A stretch of 26,219 nt of DNA, taken from assembly GCA_035354275.1 (NCBI GenBank), contig DAOQAU010000018.1, forward strand, positions 1-26,219, in the 5' to 3' direction. Below, piece after piece: positions 14,159 to 21,935 of the stretch. The notes under the pieces are model-generated. The model saw nothing but the letters and a program-made list of their open reading frames with translations, was not told the DNA's origin and searched no databases. The stretch is from DAOQAU01 sp035354275 (GTDB lineage: Bacteria; Cyanobacteriota; Vampirovibrionia; Gastranaerophilales; Gastranaerophilaceae). Every line of letters begins with the position of its first letter. The first letter of the stretch is position 1. Made by a program: the position numbers and the translations under genes.

Positions 14159-15719
14159 AAAGTTCAAACTGACAGAAAATGAATACAATCACATAAAATC
14201 GGAACTTAAAAGAGAGCCGAACGACTTTGAACTTCATCTTTTCTCGGCAACTTATTCCGAACACTGCTCTTATAAACACTCAAAAGAACTTTTGAAACTT
14301 TTGCCCAGAGAAAATGCCGTATTTCCCTTCGAAAATGCAGGCGGAATTAAAGTCGGAGACCATGTAATTTTATTTAAAATGGAATCGCACAACCACCCAT
14401 GTGCGGTCGAACCTTTTAACGGATCGGCAACCGGAATCGGCGGGATTATAAGAGATGTCCTTGCCATGAACGCTCGCCCCATAGCACTTTGCAACTCCTT
14501 AAAATTTGGGGATAAATCAAAAAGAGTTATAGACGGGGTGGTAAAAGGAATTTCGGTTTATGGAAATTCAATCGGAGTTCCTAATATTTCTACCGAAGTT
14601 CTATTTGATGACTGTTATGAACAAAATCCTCTTGTAAACGTCACCACAATAGGAATTACCAAAGCTGATAGGGTTTTGACTTCAAATATGGCATACGCGG
14701 GCTTAAAACTTATGTTGGTGGGCTCTGCTACCATGAAAGACGGAATGGGAGGAGCAGCTTTTGCATCCAAAAAACTTTCCGATGAAAAAAAATCCGATAA
14801 GCTTTCAATTCAAATCGCAAATCCGTTTGCTAAAAAGAAGCTTATTGAAGCATGTCTTGATATCTTCTCAAAAAAACTTGTTATCGCCTGTCAGGACTGC
14901 GGCGCGGCCGGGATTTTATCATCAACAAGCGAAGTGGCTTACAAAAGCGGCTGCGGAGTAGAAATAAATTTAGATAAAATTCATCTAGGCGACAAATCGA
15001 TAAAAGATTTTGAAATAATGCTATCAGAAACTCAAGAAAGAATGCTTTTTGTGGTTGATGAACAAAATATTTCTGAAATTGAGAATATTTTGGACAAATA
15101 TGAACTGGAACATTCAATATTCGGCAAAGTTATAAAAGAAAAAAAATATATAGTAAAAAATAAAGGTAAAATTAAGGCGGATTTACCAACAGTTTTGTTG
15201 GTAAATCCGCCAAAAGTAAAAATTAAATTTGACAACAAAAAAATGAAAACACAACATAAAAGAACCTATTCACCTACTCACCTATTCACCTATTCACCTA
15301 TATATGAACAATACGACCACACAGTCGGTGCAAGAACCCAATTTCAGCCTTACGAAAACCCTCAATTCAATGCTTTGTGGATATATGAAGAAAATTGTTC
15401 ACTCGGCGTTTTAACTTTCTCTGTAGTAATAAAAAATAATCCGTTTGAAGAAGTTTATGAAGCGATTTTGACTGCGTCAAAATCGCTTGAAGAAAAAAGC
15501 TATAAACCTATAGGAATAACCGACTGCCTTAATTTTGCAAATCCTGAAATTCCTCCTACAATGCACGAATTCAGACAAACAATTCTTGCAATCAAAAAAG
15601 CTTGTGAGGAATTAAACATTCCTGTATGCTCCGGTAATGTATCCTTTTACAATGAATCAAACGGAAGCAAAATAAAAAACACACCTGCATTTACAATGCT
15701 TGGAATAAAACGATTATAA
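14148..15719 (+). CDS. purL: FGAM synthase subunit PurL, lacking the C-terminal domain
   Basis: A 523-aa protein. The N-terminal catalytic half is complete: FSATYSEHCSYKHSKELL with the catalytic His, FKMESHNHPCAVEPFNGSA, GGIIRDVLAM, GMGGAAFASK, QDCGAAGILSS and LSETQERMLFVV. A linker follows, then the second PurM-N-like domain (ITDCLNFANPE, SGNVSFYNESNG). The protein stops at FTMLGIKRL, where small-type PurL normally continues for roughly 180 residues as the second AIRS-C domain. The next bases belong to the end of the convergent gene, and no remnant in another frame is visible. The linker, normally helical with an SKxWVYEQYD motif, is replaced in part by repeat-coded TYSPTHLFTYSPIYEQYD. It overlaps purQ by 11 nt. 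Activity is uncertain: it is either a minimal PurL or a decaying gene. Confidence 0.9.
   Translation: MKYKKFKLTENEYNHIKSELKREPNDFELHLFSATYSEHCSYKHSKELLKLLPRENAVFPFENAGGIKVGDHVILFKMESHNHPCAVEPFNGSATGIGGIIRDVLAMNARPIALCNSLKFGDKSKRVIDGVVKGISVYGNSIGVPNISTEVLFDDCYEQNPLVNVTTIGITKADRVLTSNMAYAGLKLMLVGSATMKDGMGGAAFASKKLSDEKKSDKLSIQIANPFAKKKLIEACLDIFSKKLVIACQDCGAAGILSSTSEVAYKSGCGVEINLDKIHLGDKSIKDFEIMLSETQERMLFVVDEQNISEIENILDKYELEHSIFGKVIKEKKYIVKNKGKIKADLPTVLLVNPPKVKIKFDNKKMKTQHKRTYSPTHLFTYSPIYEQYDHTVGARTQFQPYENPQFNALWIYEENCSLGVLTFSVVIKNNPFEEVYEAILTASKSLEEKSYKPIGITDCLNFANPEIPPTMHEFRQTILAIKKACEELNIPVCSGNVSFYNESNGSKIKNTPAFTMLGIKRL
15176..15211 (+). repeat. Perfect 16-bp palindrome inside purL
   Basis: GGCGGATTTACCAACA (15176-15191), loop GTTT, then its exact inverted copy (15196-15211). 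It codes for ADLPTVLLVNPPK at the end of the first half of PurL, overlapping the family's conserved ADLP...P segment. A stem this long and perfect inside a coding region is unexpected by chance. Confidence 0.93.
15265..15304 (+). repeat. 8-bp tandem repeat (CCTATTCA) inside purL linker
   Basis: Five units: CCTATTCA, CCTACTCA, CCTATTCA, CCTATTCA, CCTATATA. Three units make 24 bp, giving an 8-residue protein period (TYSPTHLF, TYSPIYEQ). The same core occurs in the inverted repeat before pcrA (9075-9161). Confidence 0.92.
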
Positions 15720-17450
15720 ATTTTCTGCTTCTTTATTTTCAGCCATAACTTTTCTTGCTATTTTTAAGTCAGGCAAATCATTTCCATCTTTAATATCCAT
15801 TGGGTTGGGGTTTTTCATCCAAATAGGCATGCTTTGCTTATGTAAAAATAATTTTGATTTTTCAATAATCAAATCTTCAATTTCATCTTTTGTTTTGCCG
15901 TTATAAGGTTCCAGGTCGGCAAAACCCAAAACTTCTTTAAAGTTAGATTTCAAGATATAAAAAGAATTTTCATATTTAGCGGATTTTGGAATTCTTTTTG
16001 TTTCAGCGGGATTAATTTTAAATCCCTTGTGTGTTAAAATATTTTTCTCATTGATAATACCTGTTTCAACCAATTTTTGAATATTTACATCGCCAATTTC
16101 GTCTTTAATACTATCGACAATTTCTTTAGATAATTTATAACCTTTAAAATAATTATCGACATTCATCGAAGCAAGAAGGTACGATTTATTAAAATTAACC
16201 GCAGCATTACAATTTTCAACATCCATAGGCAAATCAATATTTTTAACCCTTCCGCCGTTTTGGAATATAAGGACTTCTCTGAGCGTCAGAGGAACGGATT
16301 TATCTCTTCTGTGTTCGTTTAGATAATAAAGACAATATTTAAGCACATCAACCGTACCCTTAACATCAGCTAGCGCATCATGGGCCTCCTCAAGGTTTTT
16401 ACTGAATAAAAATTGATACTGACCGGACAATTTCTTTTTTACGCCCAAATAAGGGTGAATTCTCTGAATCAATATAAACGGATCAAGAACCTTAAAAGTG
16501 GGCCGCTCTTTTAATCTTTTATCAGAATGGGTATTGTGTTCTCTGATTGCATTATTAAGCAATTTTATATCAAATTTCGAGTTATACGCAACAATAACAC
16601 CATTTTCTTTATTCAAATATTTATCAAGAAATTTTGATAAAACAGCTTCAAGTTTTTCAGCATTTTCAACATCAGCATCTGTTATACCATGAACGGCAGT
16701 AGCTTCTTCAGGGATAGGTATTTCAGGATTAATAAGTTGATTATATTCGGATTTTTTGGATATTTTACCGTTTTTAATTTGGACAGCACCGATTTGAACT
16801 ATTCTGTCATTGTCCGAAAGATTATCTTCATCCGTTTTTGTACCGGTTGTTTCTGTATCAAATACCGAACAATTAATGCAAAGATTACCTTGCTCGTCGG
16901 TAATATTAGTATCAAGTGATTTACAACGGACGGGATTGTGCAAAATTCTTAAATTTTGTGCAAAAAGTTCCTGTGAAGCTTCCGAGTTAAGAGTATGAAA
17001 AACAGCCAAAGGTTTTGTTATATTGAACTTATTGTACCTTCCAACCCAACTTGAATCGTAAGTCTCTGCAAGTGCAAGAGCATGCCAGTATGCATAAACT
17101 TCTTTGTCAGTCGCCTTTGTAATATCAAGCGGTTCTTGAAAAAGCTTTTCGTTGCCGATTTTTAAAAAATCAACATACATACCGCTTTTGTCATACAAAC
17201 CTGCACCTTGATATTTTTTACCTTTAACCTGTTTGACAATTCTATTTTCAAACCATTCGGAACTGCCTTTCTTTTCGTTTCTGACTAACCTTTTTGCCTC
17301 TCTTTTTTTACCTTCAAAAACAGGTAAATAAAAAATGTTAGAAGATTGAACAACAGAAAAAGAAGTTTGCTGTTGGACAATTGCAGTATGCCTATTAGGG
17401 AAATACCGGTTATTAAAATTAAATTTATAATTTATAGGACTTATCTGCAT
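15714..17450 (-). CDS. DEDDh 3'-5' exonuclease (DnaQ-like) with long terminal extensions
   Basis: A 578-aa protein. The middle (about 195-380) is a DnaQ-type exonuclease: VFDTETTG (D198, E200), IVQIGAVQIKNG and EATAVHGITDADV (248-261), VAYNSKFDIKLL (D294) and AHDALADVKGT (H357, D362). All DEDDh residues are present, so metal-dependent 3'-5' exonuclease activity is expected. About 195 residues before and 200 after have no motif I recognise. It is therefore not an ordinary PolIII epsilon, RNase T or exonuclease I. The N-terminus MQISPINYKFNFNNR resembles that of the 129-aa protein at 11673. The ATG at 17450 is chosen; the longer frame begins with a TTG inside the upstream gene. It follows the PLD gene by 4 nt and overlaps the end of purL by 6 nt. 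Confidence 0.9.
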   Translation of the reverse strand: MQISPINYKFNFNNRYFPNRHTAIVQQQTSFSVVQSSNIFYLPVFEGKKREAKRLVRNEKKGSSEWFENRIVKQVKGKKYQGAGLYDKSGMYVDFLKIGNEKLFQEPLDITKATDKEVYAYWHALALAETYDSSWVGRYNKFNITKPLAVFHTLNSEASQELFAQNLRILHNPVRCKSLDTNITDEQGNLCINCSVFDTETTGTKTDEDNLSDNDRIVQIGAVQIKNGKISKKSEYNQLINPEIPIPEEATAVHGITDADVENAEKLEAVLSKFLDKYLNKENGVIVAYNSKFDIKLLNNAIREHNTHSDKRLKERPTFKVLDPFILIQRIHPYLGVKKKLSGQYQFLFSKNLEEAHDALADVKGTVDVLKYCLYYLNEHRRDKSVPLTLREVLIFQNGGRVKNIDLPMDVENCNAAVNFNKSYLLASMNVDNYFKGYKLSKEIVDSIKDEIGDVNIQKLVETGIINEKNILTHKGFKINPAETKRIPKSAKYENSFYILKSNFKEVLGFADLEPYNGKTKDEIEDLIIEKSKLFLHKQSMPIWMKNPNPMDIKDGNDLPDLKIARKVMAENKEAENL

Positions 17451-17454
17451 AAAG

Positions 17455-19479
17455 CTAATTTTTTCCTTTCGGTTCAAAAACTTTAGAGCTTAATTTTTCA
17501 TACTCTGATTCGGAATGTTTCCAATCCCTGTCAAACTGTTTTTCAAAAACGCTTTTAGCCAAAGAAGGAGACTTAAACACAATAGTAAGCTCATTATTTC
17601 CTCTTTTGTACTTAACTTTTGCATTATGACGCTCTTGAATAATTGTATAGTACGCATGAACTTTTTGCATTTTTGGAAGGTCTTTTTTACTAAAAGAAAG
17701 TTTTGTTTTGTTAATTTCGATTTGTGCAGAACCGTCTTTCGTCACTCTATTAATTGCACCCCTAATCAAACGCTTTCTTTGTTTCAAAGCTTCATATGAA
17801 ATAACGCTGCCATTCCAAGATAAATGCGGCAGATTTAGGTCGTTTTCGGCACCTTTTACGGACTCAAAATACTGTTTAATTTCATCGTCAATTTTTTTGG
17901 ATGAACGATCGTAATCATATCTTCTACCTGTTTCCAGGTTTTGATTTAAAGCAACCTGTGACCAGTTTGTAGAACCGATAAGCACTTCATTATCGTCAAA
18001 GACCGCCCATTTTGAGTGCAATCTTTGCCTGATGCGTTTATCTGTTTTATAAAGTCTTACCGGAATATTATTCTTTTTTAATTCAATATAACCCTTTCTG
18101 CAAGGAGGGAAACTTTCTAATATATCAGATGAGACTATAATTTGAGCGTCAAGTTCGCCTTTTTTAACTCTGTCAATGATAATTTCAATGAGTTCGTAAT
18201 CAGTAAAAACAAATAATTCAGCTCTTAGTTTTTTACATTTCAGCAATTTATTTTCAAGATATCGTCTTGTTGATTCAGTTCCTTCATCTCCTATTAATTC
18301 AAACTCTTTAGGCTTTGTACCCAGAATTTCCATTTGAGGATCGTCAACTGGATTTGTGTGAACCAAATCCAGAGTCCCTTTTTTGTATCTGGTTTTGGCT
18401 TCGGGAGTATTGTAGAATTCCCCTAAAAGTTTTTCATAATCAACATTTTCTTGTTTGATGCGTTTATCTATACCGTGGTAATATTTTTGTTCTTTTTGAG
18501 TCAGAGGACCTGCGACAAATTTTGTTTCACCCAACCTTTGCCAAGCAAACTTCCAATCTCTGTTAAAGTGCTCTTCAATAATGTTGTCAACTTCAGAATT
18601 TTTCTTTTTAGGAAGTGTTTCTATGGCAACGCAGGCATCGTGGTTGGCAGGAGAATGGGAACCCCAGTTCATACCGCCTAATACAGCTTTTTTACCATCA
18701 ACAACAAGAAGTTTAATATGCTGAATCAAAGTCCCCTGCTGAGCCCCTCTCGGATAAGGAACAACATCAATGCCATTTTTCTTTAAGAACTTAATCATGT
18801 CTTGATTTGCATAATGTCTTACTCTATTGCCGTTACCGTCAATATACCACTTGTGGGCATCAAGAATAACCTGAATTTTCATATTCGGATTGGCTTGGCG
18901 TTTTTTAATAAGTGTCCATAAAATTTGCTGCTGCTCTCTTGCCCCTCCAACTCGCTCAGCTCCGTTCTGAGCCCACTTATTACCATCGACAGTTAAATTT
19001 TGGAACTCAAACATTTCAATTAAAATAGACTCCTGAGCACTTTTTAAATAATCAAGAGTTTTTCCAAAAATTTGCTCCCCGTCAATAAGTGTTTGAACTC
19101 TGGTATTACCTACAATAGCGGTCTTACTTTCAACCGGTTCAACTTGTAAGACATGCAAACCTTTCAATTTTTTTCGCAAAAACGCATCGTTAGTAAGTCC
19201 TGATTTATAAGCCTCTATATTAATATAATCAGACATAGACTGGGTTATATCAGAAATAGTTGTTAATTTTCCTGCATTTTGGGGCTTAATCGGATTAATA
19301 AAGCTTTTTTCAGTTGTAAGAGTTCTTTTATCATTAGCGCAAAAGGCTAAAGAACTTAAATTATAATTAAAATAACTCCCGTAAGAGTTTACGGGAGTAT
19401 CTGTTGAATTATTTTTTTTACGGGCATAGAAACTGTGACCTGTACAAGAAACAGCCAAGGTTGTAACTCCTATTTTCAT
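17455..19479 (-). CDS. Phospholipase D-family (double HKD) phosphodiesterase
   Basis: A 674-aa protein with two PLD active-site motifs: QHIKLLVVDGKKAVLGGMNW (H254, K256, D261) and LHSKWAVFDDNEVLIGSTNW (near 487-507). Before the first motif is the usual SILIEMFEFQN strand. The two-motif layout matches cardiolipin synthase, phospholipase D or PLD-type nucleases. There are no membrane helices, which argues against cardiolipin synthase. About 120 N-terminal residues are Ser/Thr/Asn-rich, with a SYGSYFNYNLSSLAF stretch. About 110 C-terminal residues (from near 560) are of unknown fold. The ATG has SD GGGGA at 5 nt. A DEDDh exonuclease gene follows 4 nt downstream, hinting at a nucleic-acid substrate, but the substrate is unproven. 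A hairpin lies in the first 110 nt of the gene. Confidence 0.9.
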   Translation of the reverse strand: MKIGVTTLAVSCTGHSFYARKKNNSTDTPVNSYGSYFNYNLSSLAFCANDKRTLTTEKSFINPIKPQNAGKLTTISDITQSMSDYINIEAYKSGLTNDAFLRKKLKGLHVLQVEPVESKTAIVGNTRVQTLIDGEQIFGKTLDYLKSAQESILIEMFEFQNLTVDGNKWAQNGAERVGGAREQQQILWTLIKKRQANPNMKIQVILDAHKWYIDGNGNRVRHYANQDMIKFLKKNGIDVVPYPRGAQQGTLIQHIKLLVVDGKKAVLGGMNWGSHSPANHDACVAIETLPKKKNSEVDNIIEEHFNRDWKFAWQRLGETKFVAGPLTQKEQKYYHGIDKRIKQENVDYEKLLGEFYNTPEAKTRYKKGTLDLVHTNPVDDPQMEILGTKPKEFELIGDEGTESTRRYLENKLLKCKKLRAELFVFTDYELIEIIIDRVKKGELDAQIIVSSDILESFPPCRKGYIELKKNNIPVRLYKTDKRIRQRLHSKWAVFDDNEVLIGSTNWSQVALNQNLETGRRYDYDRSSKKIDDEIKQYFESVKGAENDLNLPHLSWNGSVISYEALKQRKRLIRGAINRVTKDGSAQIEINKTKLSFSKKDLPKMQKVHAYYTIIQERHNAKVKYKRGNNELTIVFKSPSLAKSVFEKQFDRDWKHSESEYEKLSSKVFEPKGKN
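19375..19398 (-). promoter_or_regulatory. Terminator-like hairpin early in PLD gene
   Basis: On the minus strand a perfect 10-bp stem (ACTCCCGTAA with TTACGGGAGT) with a 4-nt loop lies 81-105 nt into the gene, over residues 28-35. It is followed by the U-rich stretch TATTTTAATTATAATT. This is the form of an intrinsic terminator and could attenuate the PLD/exonuclease operon. It may equally be a coding palindrome like those in pcrA and purL. Confidence 0.5.
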
Positions 19480-19512
19480 ATTATCCCCGCAAAACCCGTC
19501 TATAACATTTTT

Positions 19513-19541
19513 ATTTTAAGGTTTTTTTTATCAAAAAGCAA
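19513..19541 (-). promoter_or_regulatory. Predicted promoter of PLD/exonuclease operon
   Basis: On the minus strand: TTGCTT (19541-19536), a 17-bp spacer and TAAAAT (19518-19513), giving a leader of about 27 nt before the ATG at 19479. The -35 matches the consensus only partly. Confidence 0.4.
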
Positions 19542-19610
19542 TCAAATCAAGCTTAAAAATTAACAAAACTTACAACAGAGAATAAAAAATATCTATAATA
19601 TATCTATTTT

Positions 19611-20345
19611 TTATACCAAACCTTCACGAACGGCTTTTACTGCAGCTTGAACTCTGTCATTTACACACATTTTTTGTAAGATTGAACACACATGTGCCTT
19701 TGCCGTATGAACACTTACAATAAGTTCTTTTGCTATTTCCGTATTGCTTTTTCCTGAGACTAAGTGTTTTAAAACTTCAAATTCTCTTTCGGTAAGAGGG
19801 ACTCTGGTACCTGAATCGGCTTTTGAAGGGAAAATAGAAGTATTTTCAGGCTTAGGGAAAACATTAAGAACGAGCTGGGCTACCTGAGGATCAATCCAAC
19901 AAACACCACTTGAAACATCTCTTACAACATCGGCAAGTTTTATAGGATCAATGTCTTTTAAGCAATACCCATGAGCACCTGATGCAAGTGCAGCAATAAC
20001 CTCTTCCTCCCTGTCATGAGATGTCAGGGCAACTATTTTAGTATTTGGAAGCATTTCCTTAACCCTTATAGTCGCTTCAATTCCGTTCATCTCCGGCAAT
20101 CCCAAATCCATAAGAACAACATCAGGCTTATGTTTTTCAATTAAATCAAGTGCGCTTTTAGCATTATCACATTCAGCAATAACACTTATATCGGGATTTG
20201 AATTCAAAGCGCATCGCAGACCTACCCTGGTGAGTTTAAAATCTTCAACAATAATAACCTTTATCTGCTGACCGCTTTTTTTTGTAAAATCAGAATAATC
20301 ATCTGTAGTATTTTTATTCTTAAATAATTGCTTGGTGTTGCTCAT
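19611..20345 (-). CDS. NarL/FixJ-family response regulator
   Basis: A 244-aa transcription factor. After a 25-residue polar N-terminus comes a receiver domain with acidic pair E34-D35, phospho-acceptor D80 (VVLMDLGLPEMNG), T108 and K130. A LuxR-type HTH follows (LTEREFEVLKHLVSGKSNTE, then EIAKELIVSVHTAKAHVCSI) and the protein ends VRDRVQ-like with AAVKAVREGLV (read here as NDRVQAAVKAVREGLV). This ending resembles cyanobacterial NarL-type regulators (DRTQAAVxAxRxGLV). No histidine kinase is nearby, so it is an orphan and its signal is unknown. The ATG at 20345 has GGAG at 6 nt. The longer in-frame start at 20420 overlaps the predicted -10 and is rejected. A 130-nt gap separates it from the PLD gene. 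Confidence 0.93.
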   Translation of the reverse strand: MSNTKQLFKNKNTTDDYSDFTKKSGQQIKVIIVEDFKLTRVGLRCALNSNPDISVIAECDNAKSALDLIEKHKPDVVLMDLGLPEMNGIEATIRVKEMLPNTKIVALTSHDREEEVIAALASGAHGYCLKDIDPIKLADVVRDVSSGVCWIDPQVAQLVLNVFPKPENTSIFPSKADSGTRVPLTEREFEVLKHLVSGKSNTEIAKELIVSVHTAKAHVCSILQKMCVNDRVQAAVKAVREGLV

Positions 20346-20418
20346 AAAACTCTCCTGAAATGTATCGGCATAAACGGATAGTGCCTTATTTTGAGATAGC
20401 CTGATAATGTAATTTAAC

Positions 20419-20448
20419 ATTATAGAAAGCTACCTGTATATAAGCCAA
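20419..20448 (-). promoter_or_regulatory. Predicted promoter of NarL-type regulator
   Basis: On the minus strand: TTGGCT (20448-20443), an 18-bp spacer and a consensus TATAAT (20424-20419). The leader is about 67 nt. No operator could be assigned. The region between this promoter and the divergent one at 20596 is AT-rich and shows no gene. Confidence 0.55.
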
Positions 20449-20595
20449 TCAGGCAATAAAAATATGACAATTTAAATTACCCAACTGGTTATATATCAAG
20501 AAAAATAAAGTGTTTTTTTTAAAATATCAGTAAAAATGTATGTTTCAAACAGATACAATATATTACAAAAATATTAAGTTATATAAATATATCAC

Positions 20596-20624
20596 TTGAC
20601 AAAACAAAAACTAATTGGTATAAT
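20596..20624 (+). promoter_or_regulatory. Consensus sigma-70 promoter of the Rrf2 operon
   Basis: TTGACA (20596-20601), a 17-bp spacer and TATAAT (20619-20624): a full match to the housekeeping consensus at ideal spacing. So strong a promoter normally needs repression, and the -10 lies inside a palindrome (20612-20635). Confidence 0.92.
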
Positions 20625-20635
20625 AGTACCAGTTA
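20612..20635 (+). promoter_or_regulatory. Putative Rrf2 operator 1 overlapping the -10
   Basis: An inverted repeat of 9-bp half-sites, TAATTGGTA and TACCAGTTA, 6 nt apart, with one mismatch. It covers the -10, an autorepression layout usual for Rrf2/IscR/NsrR regulators. A related 24-bp site occurs before the next gene (21072-21095). Confidence 0.65.
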
Positions 20636-20654
20636 CAATATTAATGAGGCTGGA

Positions 20655-21059
20655 ATGACAGGCAGTGTTATAAAAATATCCGAAGCGGCATCCTTAGGAT
20701 TACATGCAATGATTATTCTTGCTCAAAACCCTAAAAAACTTGTTTCGGTTAAGGAGATTTCTGATTTATTAGAAGTAAGCGCAAATCACTTATCAAAAGT
20801 AATGCAAAGGCTTACAAAGATCGGCTTCATAAATTCTGTCAAAGGATATAACGGAGGATTTAAATTAATTAAAGCTCCCGAAAAAATAACTTTTCTTGAA
20901 ATTTATGAACTTTTTGACGGAAAATTACCAACTTCAAGCTGTCTTTTAACAACTCACAAATGCAAAGGCAATTGTATTTTAGGAGATTTGGTCACCTCGG
21001 TAAACAAACAAGTAAAAGAAAAATTCGAAAAAACAAAACTTTCGGATTTTGTAAAATAA
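20655..21059 (+). CDS. Rrf2-family transcriptional regulator, probable Fe-S sensor
   Basis: A 134-aa protein with the Rrf2 winged helix: ISEAASLGLHAMIILAQ, VKEISDLLEVSANHLSKVMQ (32-51) and a wing GFINSVKGYNGGFKL. Three Cys follow at 96, 103 and 107 (CLLTTHKC, KGNC), in the place of the cluster-binding Cys of NsrR/IscR. It probably binds an Fe-S cluster and senses NO, oxygen or cluster supply, but the spacing matches neither protein exactly, so the signal is open. The SD is GAGG, 5 nt before the ATG. It has a consensus promoter covered by a palindrome, and it is followed by a ferredoxin-like gene with a similar palindrome. Negative autoregulation and control of the next gene are inferred. Confidence 0.93.
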   Translation: MTGSVIKISEAASLGLHAMIILAQNPKKLVSVKEISDLLEVSANHLSKVMQRLTKIGFINSVKGYNGGFKLIKAPEKITFLEIYELFDGKLPTSSCLLTTHKCKGNCILGDLVTSVNKQVKEKFEKTKLSDFVK

Positions 21060-21071
21060 TTTTTTTAATAT

Positions 21072-21095
21072 TAATAAGTAAAGTAGTACCAATTT
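21072..21095 (+). promoter_or_regulatory. Putative Rrf2 operator 2 before the ferredoxin-like gene
   Basis: TAATAAGTA, a 6-nt spacer, then TACCAATTT: the same 9-6-9 layout as operator 1, with 7 of 9 matches in each half-site. It lies between the regulator stop and the SD of the next gene. No strong promoter is evident here. Confidence 0.5.
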
Positions 21096-21115
21096 ATTTA
21101 AAAGGAGAATTAAAA

Positions 21116-21922
21116 ATGAAACGAGATATTATAAAAATAGACGAAAAAAAATGTAACGGTTGCGGAAACTGTATTCCGGGATGCCCCGAAGGGGCGCTGC
21201 AGATTATAGACGGCAAAGCAAGGCTTGTAAGCGATCTTTTTTGCGACGGACTAGGAGCATGTATAGGAAACTGCCCTGCTGGTGCCATGAAAATAGAACA
21301 AAGAGAAGCTGAAGCTTATGACGAATATAAAGCAATGAAAAACATTATAAAAGGCGGGGAAAATGTAATTAAAGCACATTTGAAACACCTGGACGAACAT
21401 GGAGAACTGGGCTATTTATCTCAAGCAATTGATTTTTTAGAACAAAAAAACATTCCTGTTCCTGACTACAAAGGAAGAACTCAATGCAACTGTCCGAGCA
21501 CAATGTCAAAAAAAATCGATAGAGAAAATTTTCCTGAAAAAACAATAAATTTAACTCCACAATTAAATAACTGGCCTATACAGCTAGCTTTAATGAATCC
21601 TGATGCACAGTATTTTGAGAATGCGGATTTATTAATTTCAGCTGATTGCGTACCGTTCAGCTATCCGAATTTTCATCAAAAATTCTTAAAAGATAAGGTT
21701 TTAATAATGTTTTGCCCAAAATTAGATAAAACACTTGAACAATATATCGAAAAGCTTACCTACATTTTCAAAAACAAGAATATTCAATCCGTTTCTATTG
21801 TACACATGGAGGTACCATGCTGCTCCGGAGTTGAAATAATAATAAAAAAAGCTTTAGAAAAAGCTCAAAAAATAATAACGATTAAAGATTATACAATATC
21901 AATATCAGGCGAAATAGTATAA
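21116..21922 (+). CDS. 4Fe-4S ferredoxin-domain protein, Rrf2-linked
   Basis: A 268-aa protein. The N-terminal ferredoxin domain has one full cluster motif, CNGCGNCIPGC (C13, C16, C19, C23). A second, CDGLGACIGNC (C43, C49, C53), lacks its second Cys. The CDGLGxCIGxCPxGA form recurs in this family as I remember it. The C-terminal domain has a CNCPSTMS motif, LNNWPIQLALMNPDAQYF, ADCVPFSYP, a FCPKLD motif and MEVPCCSG, giving further Cys that could bind metal. I recall this family beside Rrf2 regulators and hybrid-cluster protein genes in anaerobes, suggesting redox or nitrosative-stress defence; no hcp is in the window. The ATG at 21116 has GGAG at 8 nt. The longer open frame overlaps the regulator and is not used. 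The substrate is unknown. Confidence 0.88.
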   Translation: MKRDIIKIDEKKCNGCGNCIPGCPEGALQIIDGKARLVSDLFCDGLGACIGNCPAGAMKIEQREAEAYDEYKAMKNIIKGGENVIKAHLKHLDEHGELGYLSQAIDFLEQKNIPVPDYKGRTQCNCPSTMSKKIDRENFPEKTINLTPQLNNWPIQLALMNPDAQYFENADLLISADCVPFSYPNFHQKFLKDKVLIMFCPKLDKTLEQYIEKLTYIFKNKNIQSVSIVHMEVPCCSGVEIIIKKALEKAQKIITIKDYTISISGEIV

Positions 21923-21935
21923 AAAGGAGGTAAAA

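Noticed and set aside
14148..15719. purL stop as a simple frameshift with the last domain continuing in another frame
   Set aside because: The bases after 15719 encode the C-terminus of the convergent exonuclease on the other strand; no AIRS-C-like sequence is visible in the other frames.
19440..19479. Lipoprotein signal (LAVSC) at the start of the PLD protein
   Set aside because: Only 11 residues precede the Cys, the hydrophobic stretch is too short and position -3 is Ala rather than Leu.
17455..19479. PLD protein as cardiolipin synthase
   Set aside because: It has no N-terminal membrane helices, has large extra regions, and its neighbour is an exonuclease rather than a lipid gene.
20346..20420. 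Longer start for the NarL-type regulator
   Set aside because: The upstream ATG overlaps the predicted -10 and has no SD, while the ATG at 20345 has GGAG at 6 nt.
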